From NCBI GenBank assembly GCA_023213395.1, contig CM041465.1:220045741-220109740 (forward strand): a DNA stretch of 64,000 nucleotides, read 5' to 3'. The position numbers and the translations under genes are program-made. The notes under the pieces were generated by a model. It had not been told where the DNA came from. It saw only the letters and a program-made list of their open reading frames with translations, and searched no databases. Positions 33,458 to 44,241 of the stretch are shown one piece after another (the stretch's first letter is position 1; each line of letters starts with the position of its first letter). The stretch is from Cycas panzhihuaensis (taxonomy: Eukaryota; Cycadophyta).

Positions 33458-34447
33458 CATTTGAAGATCAAGCAGGAAACTTTGAAGTCTCAATAATCAC
33501 CTTAGGGTAGATATTGTAGTTTCTATCACTTTAAATAAGAAAATAAATGGTAATCCCTAGTATGGTCACAAGAAAGATGACATGCTTCAGTTCAACCTAA
33601 ACCAAATATCTCTTAATTAATAGTATATTTCCTTTATTTCAAGTCTAAGCTAAGAGATAGGAAGCCTAAGAGAACCTTAGGGACCACCTTTTCCAACTCC
33701 TAAGAAGGAGTCTCCACTTAATTATGTCATTTAATTAAGATAGAAATGAAGCAATGAAAGGCTAGGATGTAAAGGGGAGTGGTTGAAATCACTAGCCTAT
33801 ATAATTAGATGGAGGCATTTTGAATTCGAGATTACATTGATAATATATCTTGTGTCCTTTCTAGGGACTCCTTTCCTTCCATTCTTTGAACCTTTTGAGT
33901 TTTACTAAAATGAAGGAAAAAGGGTTAAGTGATAGAGAGGTTTTCTTTTTTGTTTTATATATATTTTAAATAAAATACAATCATAAGAGTAAACAATGAG
34001 ACTACAAGATCTGGCTATATTCTTTTCAATAAATAAGTAAGAGAACTAATCACACATGCAATGTCTTTTTTTATTATAAAATGAAGAACACTAAAAATGA
34101 AAGAGAAACCATTTCCTCTAGATGTAAAACACACTCTTCAATAAGAATATCTAACATGAAATGCAACTAGCATAACATGCAACTATTTACAGGAATTGAT
34201 AAGAGATCAAATAACATGCAATATTTATATGAAGCTTTTGATTCAATCACATGCTATTTTTTGTTTTGGAAAATGATTTCAAGAGAAAAAGAGAGGCTTT
34301 AAGGATATATTTCTACTATTATGAATGACATTTAGTCCATAAAAATTATATGTAATCAACTATAATTAAATCACCATTCATAAATAAATAATAAACTAGA
34401 AAAGTAGAGAGATTCTATCACAAATTGAGTTTTCTGGATACCATAGG
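33458..34447 (-). other. G2 5' leader up to the G1 insertion
   Basis: No gene. AT-rich. Just inside the insertion point the minus strand reads TGGTATCC (34442-34435), which resembles the first bases of an initiator-Met PBS but does not match its end; if it is one, G1 landed at the LTR-PBS border of G2 and the G2 LTR would begin at 45070. Confidence 0.35.
34443..34447. repeat. target site duplication of G1, left copy (ATAGG)
   Basis: Identical to 45070-45074, directly outside the two LTRs. Confidence 0.93.
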
Positions 34448-35278
34448 TGTTGATTGCTGGGGGATCTTATTACACTTACAAGATACCTCTTTCACTTGTC
34501 AAGGTTACACAGTGTTATAGTGTAGTTTCAGGATATTGTCAACATGGTCATTCACATACACTCCACATATATTTCACAAAACGGTACACAACAGTATAGA
34601 AATTAATACATACTCAGCAATTCATCATCACAACACAAAGAATACACCAATTTCCATGTAACTCTTCCTTTTATTAAGTAATCAAGTCAATTTACACAAA
34701 GGCTAGAATGCATTCCTGAGCATTCCAGTGACATCTGATCCTTCATTACACATGCATACCTAGATGGTACTTATCATACAGTGCTGCTCCAATTGACTAA
34801 CATATATGCTGGCTTCCACACCTTTGCATACCCGTGATAATGGGCTCTCACCCTCACCTGGTGGTTCATGTGTACTTCCTTAAGTACTCATGTTGGTACC
34901 TTTTAGCTGAAGGGTTATGACTGCCTATCATAACTGTACCCCTTCAGTCATACGTACCTATTCACTAATCACTTGTTTAGGCACTTGATTAATCATCCTT
35001 TGTATCCATACGTCTATACGTACGTCTGGTAACTCAACAGGTCTTCACTGGTCCCTTTGAGTCATGCGTACCGTTTTTGCTCAGTTCCATTCTGCTGTTG
35101 GTATGTATCTATCATACGTACCTATTCTAGGTACGTACCTATCATACGTACCCAAAATGTCAATTTCTCTATTGTTTTGCCTTGTGCGTACCTCTATACA
35201 GTCTGTACTTACACAACTCAGGTTATCTGACCTATCTCTGGTCCTCTCATAGCCATAGGATCATTTTAGACTCCAACA
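34448..35278 (-). mobile_element. G1 3' LTR
   Basis: Direct repeat of 44242-45069. Most differences are C/T or G/A. Contains several GTACGTA-type dyads at 35020-35170 that resemble the array at 36500-37090. The sequence just inside (minus strand AAGATAGA before TGTTGG) is a weak polypurine tract. Confidence 0.95.
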
Positions 35279-35359
35279 TCTATCTTGGGTCAACAGTTAT
35301 GGGTTTGAGTATCCTTACTCAATAAAACTCCAAAATTTCAAAATTTCGGGGTATCCCTA

Positions 35360-36469
35360 CCCCGCTCTGTCTCAAGGCGGCTCCTGCTGCCTTTGTCCTC
35401 CTAAAATCTCCTGATTTATCTGTGTCAGGGTGGCAATAATAGCATCATTCTCTTTGATTTTATCTTGAAGGGTAGCTATCTCAGCTTTATACCCTTCCTC
35501 CATTTCCTGAATCATTTGAATTATAGGTCCTGCTTTGTCCTAGGGTGTAGGAGGTGCTGAAGGTTCCTCTACCTCTGCTACTTGTGGGAAGTCTTCCCAT
35601 TCTTCCCAGGATGCTTCTGCTTCTTCTTTCTCCTCCTCTGAGTCTTCTTCTCCCTTCTTCCTCTTTCCTGGTCTATGGACAACCTATTTTGTCCAAAGGG
35701 GAAAGGATGTTCTTGGTGTCTTCTGTAGCTAGGTAAGTACCTTTTGCATCTGTTTTTATACTTTCCTCTTTGCTTCTAGACTGGTCACTGTGTCTAGAAA
35801 TTCTACTGCCCACTGTTTGATGATTGGCTCAGGAGATAGTGGTCACAGTCGGTATACCTTTGGACACTGATAGAATAAAATTGCTAAAAGCAATGAAGGA
35901 TGGCGGAATGGGTGTATCCTAATCTCCTTTAACTTCTACCTCAATTCTTTCGCCAAGAATTCAGACCAATTCATCTTTTCTCCATCCTGAATCTTCAACA
36001 ACACATGCATCATGCCTCCCTGAATGTAGGTGTACTTTCGCTTTGACAAAAACCTGGAATTGATCACTTTTTCCACCCACTGAAGTCTAACATCCATGAT
36101 GTCTACTACATGGATTCCGCCGGATATAATCTGAGTGTTGGTTTGGCACAATTCCCTCAGCCATATTTCTCTATCAATTTCTGACCTTTTTGTTCCCAGT
36201 GGAACCTCTCCTTCATTGGGAAGTCTGGTGATGGTATGAACTATGTCTGCGTCCATTTTTGCCTTCCTACTGTCCTCCTTTAGGGCCATTAGGATTTGGT
36301 CCATGAGTTTAGGGTCATAGTACATTAGGTTACAATAGATATAATCTCCCCAAATGGAGCTGGTAGGGCTTGTAGCTCTTGCTTGAGCTTCGGTATGTAG
36401 GCCTCCTGGCACCCTGCTATCCTCATACTGGCTGTGGAGTCCCAGAGATACGAAAGAAAACCTAAGCAT
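35360..36469 (-). pseudogene. extra ORF between integrase and 3' LTR of G1
   Basis: The ATG at 36469 opens 177 codons (to 35936); the same frame continues to about 35360 with only a few TAG/TGA/TAA codons, giving roughly 370 codons. The N-terminal half holds SIWGDYIYCNLMYYDPKLMDQI, LPNEGEVPLGTKRSEI and INSRFLSKRKYTYIQGG, then LLKIQDGEKMNWSEFLAKEL. This last pattern recalls the putative plant transposon protein family (Transposase_32-like) found in extra ORFs of plant gypsy elements; that is inference. The C-terminal part is Glu/Lys-rich (KKGEEDSEEEKEEAEA) and ends in a coiled-coil-like IIQMIQEMEEGYKAEIATLQ. No signal peptide or membrane segment, so it is not envelope-like. Function unknown. 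Confidence 0.6.
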
Positions 36470-36499
36470 ATAAATTAGAACCCTACATACGTACCTCTA

Positions 36500-37090
36500 A
36501 GGAATGCTTGCTGTTTTTAGGTCTTTGCGTACTGCGATGCGTACCAGAGCAAGTTCTTTACGTTCTGTGCTATACAGATGTCTGGCAAATTTTCTGGGGT
36601 CCATTTCACTCTGCATACTTCGTAGGAATACTCACAGGTACGTAATGATTTATCATTTTATAGATTTTTGTCTTATACGTTCTGTTGGTACATATAATAT
36701 TAAGAGTCTCCCTTATGCATACTCAATTACGTACTTTCTTTGGTACATAGAATGTAACTAAGCACTTGAGTGAATTCTCCACTGTGCGTACCCGCTTACA
36801 TACTTTTCAGGTATGTATAATGTAACCTATTTAACTTACTTCTCCTTGCATTGTGCATACCTGCTTGTGTACTTTCTAGGTACATATAATGTATTTGAGC
36901 CACTTAAAATTTGTTTACACTGTGTGTACTGTGGCGTACTTTTCAGTGCGTATAGTGTGATTCAGTCACTTTTTGAGTATGCATCTGGAGTGTATTTCCG
37001 TGGTACGTATAGTATATTTTTTAAATTTGATTACTTTTCAACTGTACATACCTGGTAACATACCATTTTGGTACGTATACTATATTTTAC
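36500..37090. repeat. degenerate 60-70-bp tandem array with GTAC dyads
   Basis: Units recur at about 36713, 36784, 36853, 36920, 36980 and 37043. Each has a TGYGTACC- or TGCATAC-like start, a CTTACATAC / GTATGTA-type inverted pair around CTTTTCAG, and an ATAATGTAA-like end. It lies between the integrase and the extra ORF. Similar GTACGTA dyads occur in both LTRs of G1. Confidence 0.75.
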
Positions 37091-37329
37091 TTGTATGCTT
37101 TGGATTTTTCCTCTGATTTTTTCAGGTTATGATGCTATTACTTATGTCTGGGATGAGTTACAGTTGTTTTTTATTTTTTTCATTTATTTTTTTCTTTTTG
37201 TATCCATACCGAACTAGATCATGGCTCGGTATCAAGGCATTTGATTGTGCCTTAATGTCATGCAATATGATATAGTACAACTAGCTGATCCTGCTGGTAG
37301 GCTGGGCTACTCAATATATGGCTTGAATG

Positions 37330-38400
37330 CACTCACAGTTTAGGAGTTGGTAGTAGAGGTCCATCGATCTCTCGAAGCTGCACCGATCCATTCTCAAAGA
37401 TTCGTTCTATGATGTATGGTCCCAACCACCGCATCTTGAGTTTTCTGGGGTGTATTTTGAATTTGCTGTCGTATAGCAACACTTGATCACCTTCGTTGAA
37501 TTGAGGTTTCCATAGATAGCGGTCGTGCCATGCTTTTTACTGCCACTTCTCCATATGTTGTAACCAGTTTGCTAGGTGTCGTTTCTCTTCTAGTCACACT
37601 AAGTCTTCTAATCAATATTCCAAAGACTGGAGGTTGTCTAATCGACATTGTATCATAACTCGTAGACTAGGTATCTCAAATTCTGTCAGGAGAATGGCTT
37701 CTGTGCCATACACAAGCTGGAATGGAGTTTGTCCGATTGACCTCTTGTATGTTGTTCGAAATACCTATAGCATGGATGGTAACTTCTCGACCCAATCATA
37801 TCTGCCGATGTCATATATCTTTCACAAGCAATTCTCGATTATCTTATTTGAGCTCTTTGCTTGACCATTGGCTCTCGGGTAGTATGGAGTAGATTTCTGG
37901 TGGCTAATCATAAAGGCAGATGTTAGTGTTTCGATAGTTTGATTGAGGAAGTGGGTACCTTGGTCACTTACGATCTCCAAGGGGCATCCAAATCGTGTAA
38001 TCACTACCTCATACATAAATCTCGCTGTGCTTTCTGCATCAGCTTTTTGTAATACGCGTGCTTCTACCCACTTTGTCGTGTAGTCAGTTGCCACCAGAAT
38101 ATGTCGAGCTTTCGATCTACATGCGGCTGATTTGATTGGCCCCACAAAGTTGAGCCCCCATTTCTTGAATGCTGCCAAAGGTAATATAGGATGTAACGGT
38201 TGGAAATCCTGTCAATTAGGTTTCCCCACCCATTGGCAATAGTTGCAGGCTTGAATCTATTTTTTGACATCCTTAAACATAGACGGCCACCAGAACCCTG
38301 ACGTCAAGATCTTCTGCCATGTGGCCAATTTCCCTATGTGGCCACCTGCTGCTCCTTCATATGCCTGTGACATGATCTGGTTTATCTCATGCTATCGAAC
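37330..38400 (-). pseudogene. G1 integrase
   Basis: Zinc domain near 38390-38200: AYEGAAGGHIGKLATW and CNYCQWVGKPN (H...C-x2-C). The core is at 38178-37822: FKKWGLNFVGPI (first Asp position occupied by Asn, N-F-V), TRFGCPLEIVSDQGTHF (second Asp) and YYPRANGQAKSSNKII (Glu position shifted to Ala-Lys). After a stop the reading continues through LVYGTEAILLTEFEIPS to the C-terminal domain FNEGDQVLLYDSKFKI and LKMRWLGPYIIERIFENG, ending near 37330. No chromodomain. Confidence 0.9.
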
Positions 38401-39117
38401 ACAACGTCGTAATACATCGTCTGGCCCCAATTTGTATAACTCTCCACTAATGAGTTGATAAGGCTCTACTTTTCTGATAAAATTTCTCTTTCCCGTGCAA
38501 TCTAACTCAGCTGGTACTTCTCCGGTCGCTAGATATTCTGGTATTCCTTCATACCAGTCTGTTGGAACTACTTCCACATTGAACAGAGCTACATCTGGGA
38601 AATCGTCTAGTACCCTCATGGCTTTTTCTCTGTTTTTAATTCTCGACAACTGATCGGGAATGATATGGGCTTTACTGAGTTTCACAATAACTTTGAAAGA
38701 AAATTCTTGAAACAACATCAACCACCTACTAATTCTCCCTTGCATAATTGGTTTATTTACCAAATACATCAATGCTTGGTGATCAACAAAAAACAAGAAT
38801 GGATTTGATAATAAATAGTATCGAAACTTTTGCAATGCATAGACCATGTCGAGTGCCTCTCTCTCTATCATTGTATAACTCTGCTCGGCTCTCGTAAGTT
38901 TTTGACTGGTGAAATAGATTGGATGATCTATTTTATCATCACTGGGTTGTGCCAATATGCATCCAATGGCGTATTGCGACGCATCCACATGCACATGAAA
39001 AGTCTTCTTCCAATCTGGAAATCGCAGTATAGGTGCTGCTACAGTGGCTTGTTTTAATGTTTCGAATGCTCGTTGCTGTTCTTCTGTCCATGCCCATTTA
39101 ATATTCTTTTTCAACAA
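38392..39117 (-). pseudogene. G1 RNase H
   Basis: 241 open codons: WTEEQQRAFETLKQA, FHVHVDASQYAIGCILAQ (first Asp), HPIYFTSQKLTRAEQSYTMI, EREALDMVYALQKFRYYLL (Glu), FLFFVDHQALMYLVNKP (third Asp) and HIIPDQLSRI (final Asp). All catalytic residues are in place. The tail to 38392 leads into the integrase zinc domain. One of the cleanest stretches of the window. Confidence 0.95.
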
Positions 39118-40329
39118 CTCTTCTAGGGGTCTAGAGATGTATACATACCCCCTGATAAACTTTCTATAATATCCTGTTAAACCTAGAAAACCTTTCAGTT
39201 ATTTTCTCATCATTGGTGTCGGAAAGTGTAGAATGGCAGATACTTTTGCTGGATCTGTTAGCAATCCTTCTTTGTTGACTATATGCCCTAATAGGTTCCC
39301 AAAGGGTACTAGAAAGGTACACTTTTTTGGATTGAGACACAAGTTATTTTCCCGGTACGTTTACAACATTTCCCTTAGATTTTCTATGTGATCTTTCATT
39401 AGTCCATACAATGTCCAGTCGTCTAAGAATGCATCAACTTTTTCCCCAATAAACTTCTGAAAGATATTAATTACAATTCGCTGGAATGTAGTTGGTGTAT
39501 TTGTGAGACCGAATGGCATCACTTTGTAGGTGTATGTTCCCCATTCTATTATGAATGTAGTTTTTGCTTAATCCTCCAGGGCAATCTGCACTTGATTGTA
39601 CCCATTGAATCCATCTGTGAAGGAATAAATCTCATTTCCCCCAACTACTTCTAAAATATCTTCCATAAAAGGTAACAGAAATGGATCCTTCTTTATTACC
39701 TTATTCAACTGTCTGTAGTCCACACAGACACAAATTTTCTCATTTTTCTTAGGAACCACCACTACAGGGCTCACCGAGTCGCTGTAGTCGATCTTGTAGA
39801 TATAACCCACTTCCAACATTTTGTTAAGTTCAGCTTTTACTTTCTCTTTGTATTTTAGATTCATTCGGTATGGCCATTATTTTTTCGATTTTTCATCCTC
39901 CACTAAGTCAATGTGATGCATTCCTATCTCCGAAGGAATGCCTTTCAGGTCCTTATATGACCATGCGAATAAGTCACGAAATTCTTCGAATAACTGTTGA
40001 GCTTCCGCTACTGTCTGAGGATCCTAATAGTTTTCGATTCAAATGAATTTAGGATTTTCCTGATTACCAACATTAATATCTATAGTTTTTAACTTTGTTA
40101 CACCCCCATCTTCTGTATTTCCAGTTTTGTGTCCTAGAGTGTCTTCGAGTTTTCTTTCTCTGACATTAAATTCTATAAATTCTGCAGGATAGTTTATAAT
40201 TTCTTCTTCTTCACTATGTGTAGATTCTACCTCATCTTGGTCTGTTAGGTTTATAATTTCTTCTTCTTCACTATGTATAGATACTACCTTGTCTTGGTCT
40301 ATTAGGTTTTGTTCCAATTTTATACTCAT
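39118..40329 (-). pseudogene. G1 reverse transcriptase and upstream acidic linker
   Basis: From 40329 an acidic linker with two copies of an STHSEEEEIIN-like unit leads to the pre-RT region. RT blocks: VKAELNKMLEVGYIYKIDYSD, SPVVVVPKKNEKI, CVDYRQLNKVIKKDPF, IYSFTDGFNGYNQVQIA, YTYKVMPFGLTNTPTTFQR, VDAFLDDWTLYG (catalytic box FLDD, about 39425), LCLNPKKCTFLV and FLGLTGYYRKFIRGY. Stops near 39565, 39358 and 39197 fall on Gln-like or Trp-like positions; the frame is unchanged throughout. Confidence 0.94.
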
Positions 40330-40875
40330 TATCCTAATATGTTTTAGGATTTTGTTTATTTCTTTGTTATCAAAAGTATGCCTAAAGGTTTTTATGAAGG
40401 ATTTCTTTAAGTTTCCTCATGTTATATCTAAATTTTGTTCTTTCCCTAGGAACCAGTCCTTTGCTACTCTCCCCAAGGTGTGGTAGAAATAGTTAGGCCA
40501 ATTCTATTTAGGTATGCTTAAAGATCTCCATTTATGTTTACATTTCTATATGTGATCCCTAGGATTTTGACCTACATAAAATACTAAGATGGTCAGTTGT
40601 GTTGGATGATCGAACCGTATTCGAAACATCGTTTGTAAATCTTTCCAATTTCTAAGAATGGATTGATAAGCTAGGTACCAGTACCAAGCTTTTCCTTATA
40701 AGGTTAGTACTAAGTCTTACTGCCATTGGGTTTTATCCCAATTCCCATGTTCCATCCAATACTCAACACAATGTGTTAAATGGGTAGTCCCATATAATTG
40801 CTTCCCATATAATGGTTTAACATAATTCCCAATGTAAATTTAATGATCTATTTCCTCTGGGATAATGACTCTAAT
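40330..40875 (-). pseudogene. G1 tandem gag-like modules between protease and RT
   Basis: In frame with the RT. The first module contains THCVEYWMEHG, GKAWYWYLAYQSI and NWKDLQTMFRIRF. The second contains KCKHKWRSLSIP, NWPNYFYHTLGRVAKDWFL and GNLKKSFIKTF. Both show the retrotransposon-gag pattern (an H-x-x-x-C-x-x-x-W helix, then L-x-G/R-x-A-x-x-W, then W/N-x-x-L...F...F). The N-terminal gag of G1 (43625 region) has the same kind of block, so G1 appears to carry three. Five stops at Gln- or Trp-like codons. Confidence 0.6.
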
Positions 40876-41028
40876 ATCTAGACCAGAATCACTAGAAGTA
40901 CTTACTAGTGATCCTCCTTCCATTTCCCCAGTTTTGGCACCAATGGTTGGAAGAGATCTGTGGTTGGGTGGGTGTACCTCTAAGGAAGAGGAGGAAGGAA
41001 TATTACTTCCTTCCTCAGGTTGTAATAA

Positions 41029-41048
41029 GGGGGGGGGGGGGGGGGGGG
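41029..41048. repeat. 20-base poly(G) tract
   Basis: On the minus strand it would code poly-proline in the linker between protease and gag-like modules. Its length (20, not a multiple of 3) accounts exactly for the frame change between gag-protease and pol. Confidence 0.95.
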
Positions 41049-41147
41049 TAAGGAATCTACCTCAGGACCCACACCTGAAGTAGATGGGATATCAGGATTA
41101 CTATTAACTACAAGAAAACTACGAAAATTATTAGGTAAACTAAAGGT

Positions 41148-42941
41148 TTATTGGTCTAGGTCATTGTCATTCTTTAAATTATCATTAGTCAGCATATACT
41201 CAAAAGAATCTGAATTATTATCAAGGTCTATAGATACACATTTAGATAACAAATCACATCTATAAGAAGAAGAGTTTACTTCATACGCATCCTGTAGCCA
41301 GTAATCCATGAACCTTATACCGTGTTCATCATTCAAAGAGTTGTACATCTCCCTAAAACATGTTAGTTCTTCTCGTTGGTGGTTAGTTAACGTGGTGGGC
41401 TCTTCTGCCATATGGTAGATATGTTCTTCCCCAATGGAAGAGAATGTTGTGTCGCTCATAACCGTTGTGCTAGATCCTTCATCTAGAATTATTTCGATTG
41501 AGCTTCTCCCCAGCATCGGCAATACCACTTTGTTTCCACTGTCTTTTAAGGTGAAGGTTACGTTCTTCCAATTCTGAAGGCATTGTGTTTTATACAACCA
41601 TGGCCTTCCCAAAAGTGTTGGATAGGGTGTTGCTCCTTTCTCCGTCTCCACAATCATGAAGTCGGTTCACACCACTATCCCTACCACATCTACCTTGATG
41701 TCATCCAGTCTGCCCATAGGTCGTACCAATAGTTCATTAGCCAACTTTAACGAATAGGTCACCGCTTCCAGCTTTGGGCTTCCCAACTTATGCCATGTTG
41801 AAGATGGTAACACATTCACTGTTGTGCCTCCATCAATAATTACCTATGGGAATATTTCTCCCAAGACTGTCATAGTTACCATCGAATCCATATCAAATGA
41901 TGGTATGATTTGCTTCAGACTCTTGGTGATTCCCCGCTGTAACACTCCTCCTTTGATCCAATCGATAACTTGGCATAGAGGAATAGTCAACTGTAACTGT
42001 TTTACCAGATTTTCCATTAATAGCAACATTCTGGGAATATCCTCTACTGGCAATCCTTTAAAAAGATCCTCTATTTGCACCATTTGGGGCTTCACCTTAG
42101 ATTCTTCTAGTAGATTTTCTTGTTCCTTTTGTTTATTCTTCCATACATAGACATATTTGGTTTCTAGTTTACCCATTGGTAATGCATTCTCCTCCCAGAC
42201 TAGGCCATCTAATACTTGTTTTGCCTTTCTATATCGATCCATTTTTGTCGATGGATCCGGATATCCTTCATATAGTTTCTTCTTTTGTTTATTTTGTAGT
42301 TTGACATTTTTTGTTTCTGGTATGATTGTCATTAGGTTGGTTGCTTTGCCTTTCCCTTTGCAATCTTCTATTTTGTGGTCACTTGGGCCATAGTTATTAC
42401 ATACAAACGACTTCTGTTCATATTCCTGGTTCATTGGGCATTCTAACTTCTAGTGCCCAAACTGTAGACAGATGAGGCATCTACCCATTAGCAGTTCTTT
42501 CCTCAAGGGTTCTGGTGCGCCCCTCATTGTATAAACATTTTGAGGTGGGTTGCCTCCCCTTCCCCTACCTCATCCTCTAAAAGCTTTTCCTATGGGATTG
42601 TAGAAACAATCCTTAGTTGTATGCATATCAATGTCTCATATATGGCACCATCTCTCTTATTGGTGCAACGCATTATTTTTTAAATTCAAGTCATATTCCT
42701 TGGTGGTATGTGAATTTTCTTCACAAATATAGCACCATTTGGTTACTCTTCCCACATGGTCCTTCTTTTTCTGTGTTTTCTCTTCTTCTCAATTATTTCT
42801 AATTTTTAATCTAGCCACCTCTTTTCTTAATGCTTCTAACTCTGATTCCTCTTCTGCTACCCCTACCTGGCAGAAGGGTCGGTTGTATTGGTTTTGCTTC
42901 AATTCTCTAATCTCATTTTGTAGTCTTAACAGCAGGGAGTC
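41148..42941 (-). pseudogene. G1 zinc knuckles and protease
   Basis: Continues the gag frame. Four knuckle-like motifs follow one another at about 42735-42360: CYICEENSHTTKEY, CHI then DIDMHTTKDC, CLICLQFGH then KLEC, and CNNYGPSDHKIEDC; only some keep the full C-C-H-C set. After a Lys-rich region the protease appears: VIIDGGTTVNVLP (active site D-G-G) near 41840 and PTLLGRPWLYKTQ near 41610. A second DEGSS-like site (IILDEGSSTTVMS, about 41480) lies downstream in 41657-41148. The last part is acidic and unrecognised. Confidence 0.85.
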
Positions 42942-44099
42942 TTATCCTCCTGCCTGCGTGCCCATTTCCATTTCAAAATCTAATGTTAGATCTTGAGCAT
43001 TCTTAAACGATTTCAGTGGATGAGCATGCATCATGGCTCGTAATTTCTCATTCAACCCTCTTACAAAGTAGTTTTTCATATTATGATCTGTTATCGTCTT
43101 GTTAATCATGCTAGCCACAATGATTTTTATTCTGCTAATGTAAGTTAGGACGGATTCTCTTGGCCTTTGTCTAATTTCTCTTAACGTGATTTCCACTACT
43201 TCATTACTACGAAAATTTTGAAATCTTTCTTCAAATGCTTTCTTAAGCTTCACCCATGGCTCATTCTTATTTGTTTCCTTGTACCATGACAAGGGTACTC
43301 CTCTCAACGTATAGGCAAATCGTGCTTTGATTTCGTCTTTGTCTGTAATCTTTTTTACATCAATAAGACTCTGAAATAGATACACATGCTCGGCTGCATC
43401 TGAAGTATCATTAAAAAGTAGTTTCCCAAAGTCTCTATAGTCATCCATTTTGGGATATTGCAATTTTCCCCCACTTGGTGGTGACTTTTCCTTTCTTCCC
43501 TCCTTCGGGGATGCACTGGGAGTGCCTACTGCTGTACTATCTTTCCCAAACAACAGATTCTTGAATGGAGTTTTGATGTATATGGGTTCCACTACACCTG
43601 GAACTTGTATAGTCAATGGTGTCACTGTAATATACGATTGATCAGATCCCCTTTCTGTTGAATCTTCAAAAAGCTATCTCATTAGCTTATTCTTCCAATA
43701 TGCCGAGGGACCTTCCTCCGCCTTCTTATCGCTATCACCTAGGTCCTTTGGGTTGTCCTCCATAGGTATACTTCCCTCTTTTAAGGTTTCTCGATGTTTA
43801 TCATCTACTTTTGGTTTCCCTTCAATCTTTAGGCTAAACAAATCATCTCTGATTGGGGTTGGTGTCAATACCATGAATTCGCCATTGGTTTCCTCTTCCT
43901 GAGGTGTCTAGGCTCTACTTGCCTTAGATCCTTCAACAGACCGTCCCTTAGTCTCATTGTTTTGTGAACTCAACCTCCTCGCCCTTCTCAGTTTTGCTTC
44001 CCTTGACCATCTTAATGCCCTTTGTCTGCTGGTCTCCTTTTCCTTGGGTGAAGTATCCTTCTGGGGCTCTTCCGACCTTGAAGGCCTCTTAGGTGGCAT
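42942..44099 (-). pseudogene. G1 gag
   Basis: The ATG at 44099, 128 bases inside the PBS, starts MPPKRPSRSEEPQKD. One frame continues to 42942 with stops only at 43911-43909 and 43673-43671. The capsid core is at about 43450-42960: DDYRDFGKLLFN, ARFAYTLRGVPLSWYKE, WVKLKKAFEERFQNF, EITLREIRQRPRESVLTYISRI and MKNYFVRGLNEKLRAMM, all retrotransposon-gag landmarks. It would form the particle. The stop at 42941 (TAA) is premature, since knuckles follow in frame. Confidence 0.9.
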
Positions 44100-44227
44100 T
44101 GGAAGGTCCCCTGGCTATCAGTGGCTTAGTTACAGCTCACCATCACGATGGTAGCCAGGGTCCTCTGCCCTTTACACACATTCTTTTCTTTGAAACCCCT
44201 GGGCCCTGTCCCTCCTCAACAGACGTA

Positions 44228-44240
44228 GGCAACGGAACCA
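44228..44240 (-). other. G1 primer binding site
   Basis: Minus strand TGGTTCCGTTGCC one base inside the LTR. Starts with the TGG expected from CCA-ended tRNA; I cannot name the tRNA. Confidence 0.7.
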
Positions 44241-44241
44241 A

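Larger units (their letters stand above)
20395..34447 (-). mobile_element. Tat/Athila-like gypsy element G2 (interrupted)
   Basis: Minus-strand order: gag (about 33457-31418), protease (30922-30526), RT (29240-28545), then after the inserted LINE the end of RT and RNase H (22381-21780), and integrase (21480-20395). The RT motif NDACPKDNF and the DGFSSYNQI block are Tat/Athila-side gypsy features; no chromodomain follows the integrase. Both LTRs are uncertain. The 5' end is cut by element G1 at 34447/45075. Full of stops and frame changes. Confidence 0.85.

Noticed and set aside
42157-42996. Several plus-strand ORFs with Ser/Phe-rich products
   Set aside because: Antisense shadows of G1 gag and knuckle coding sequence.
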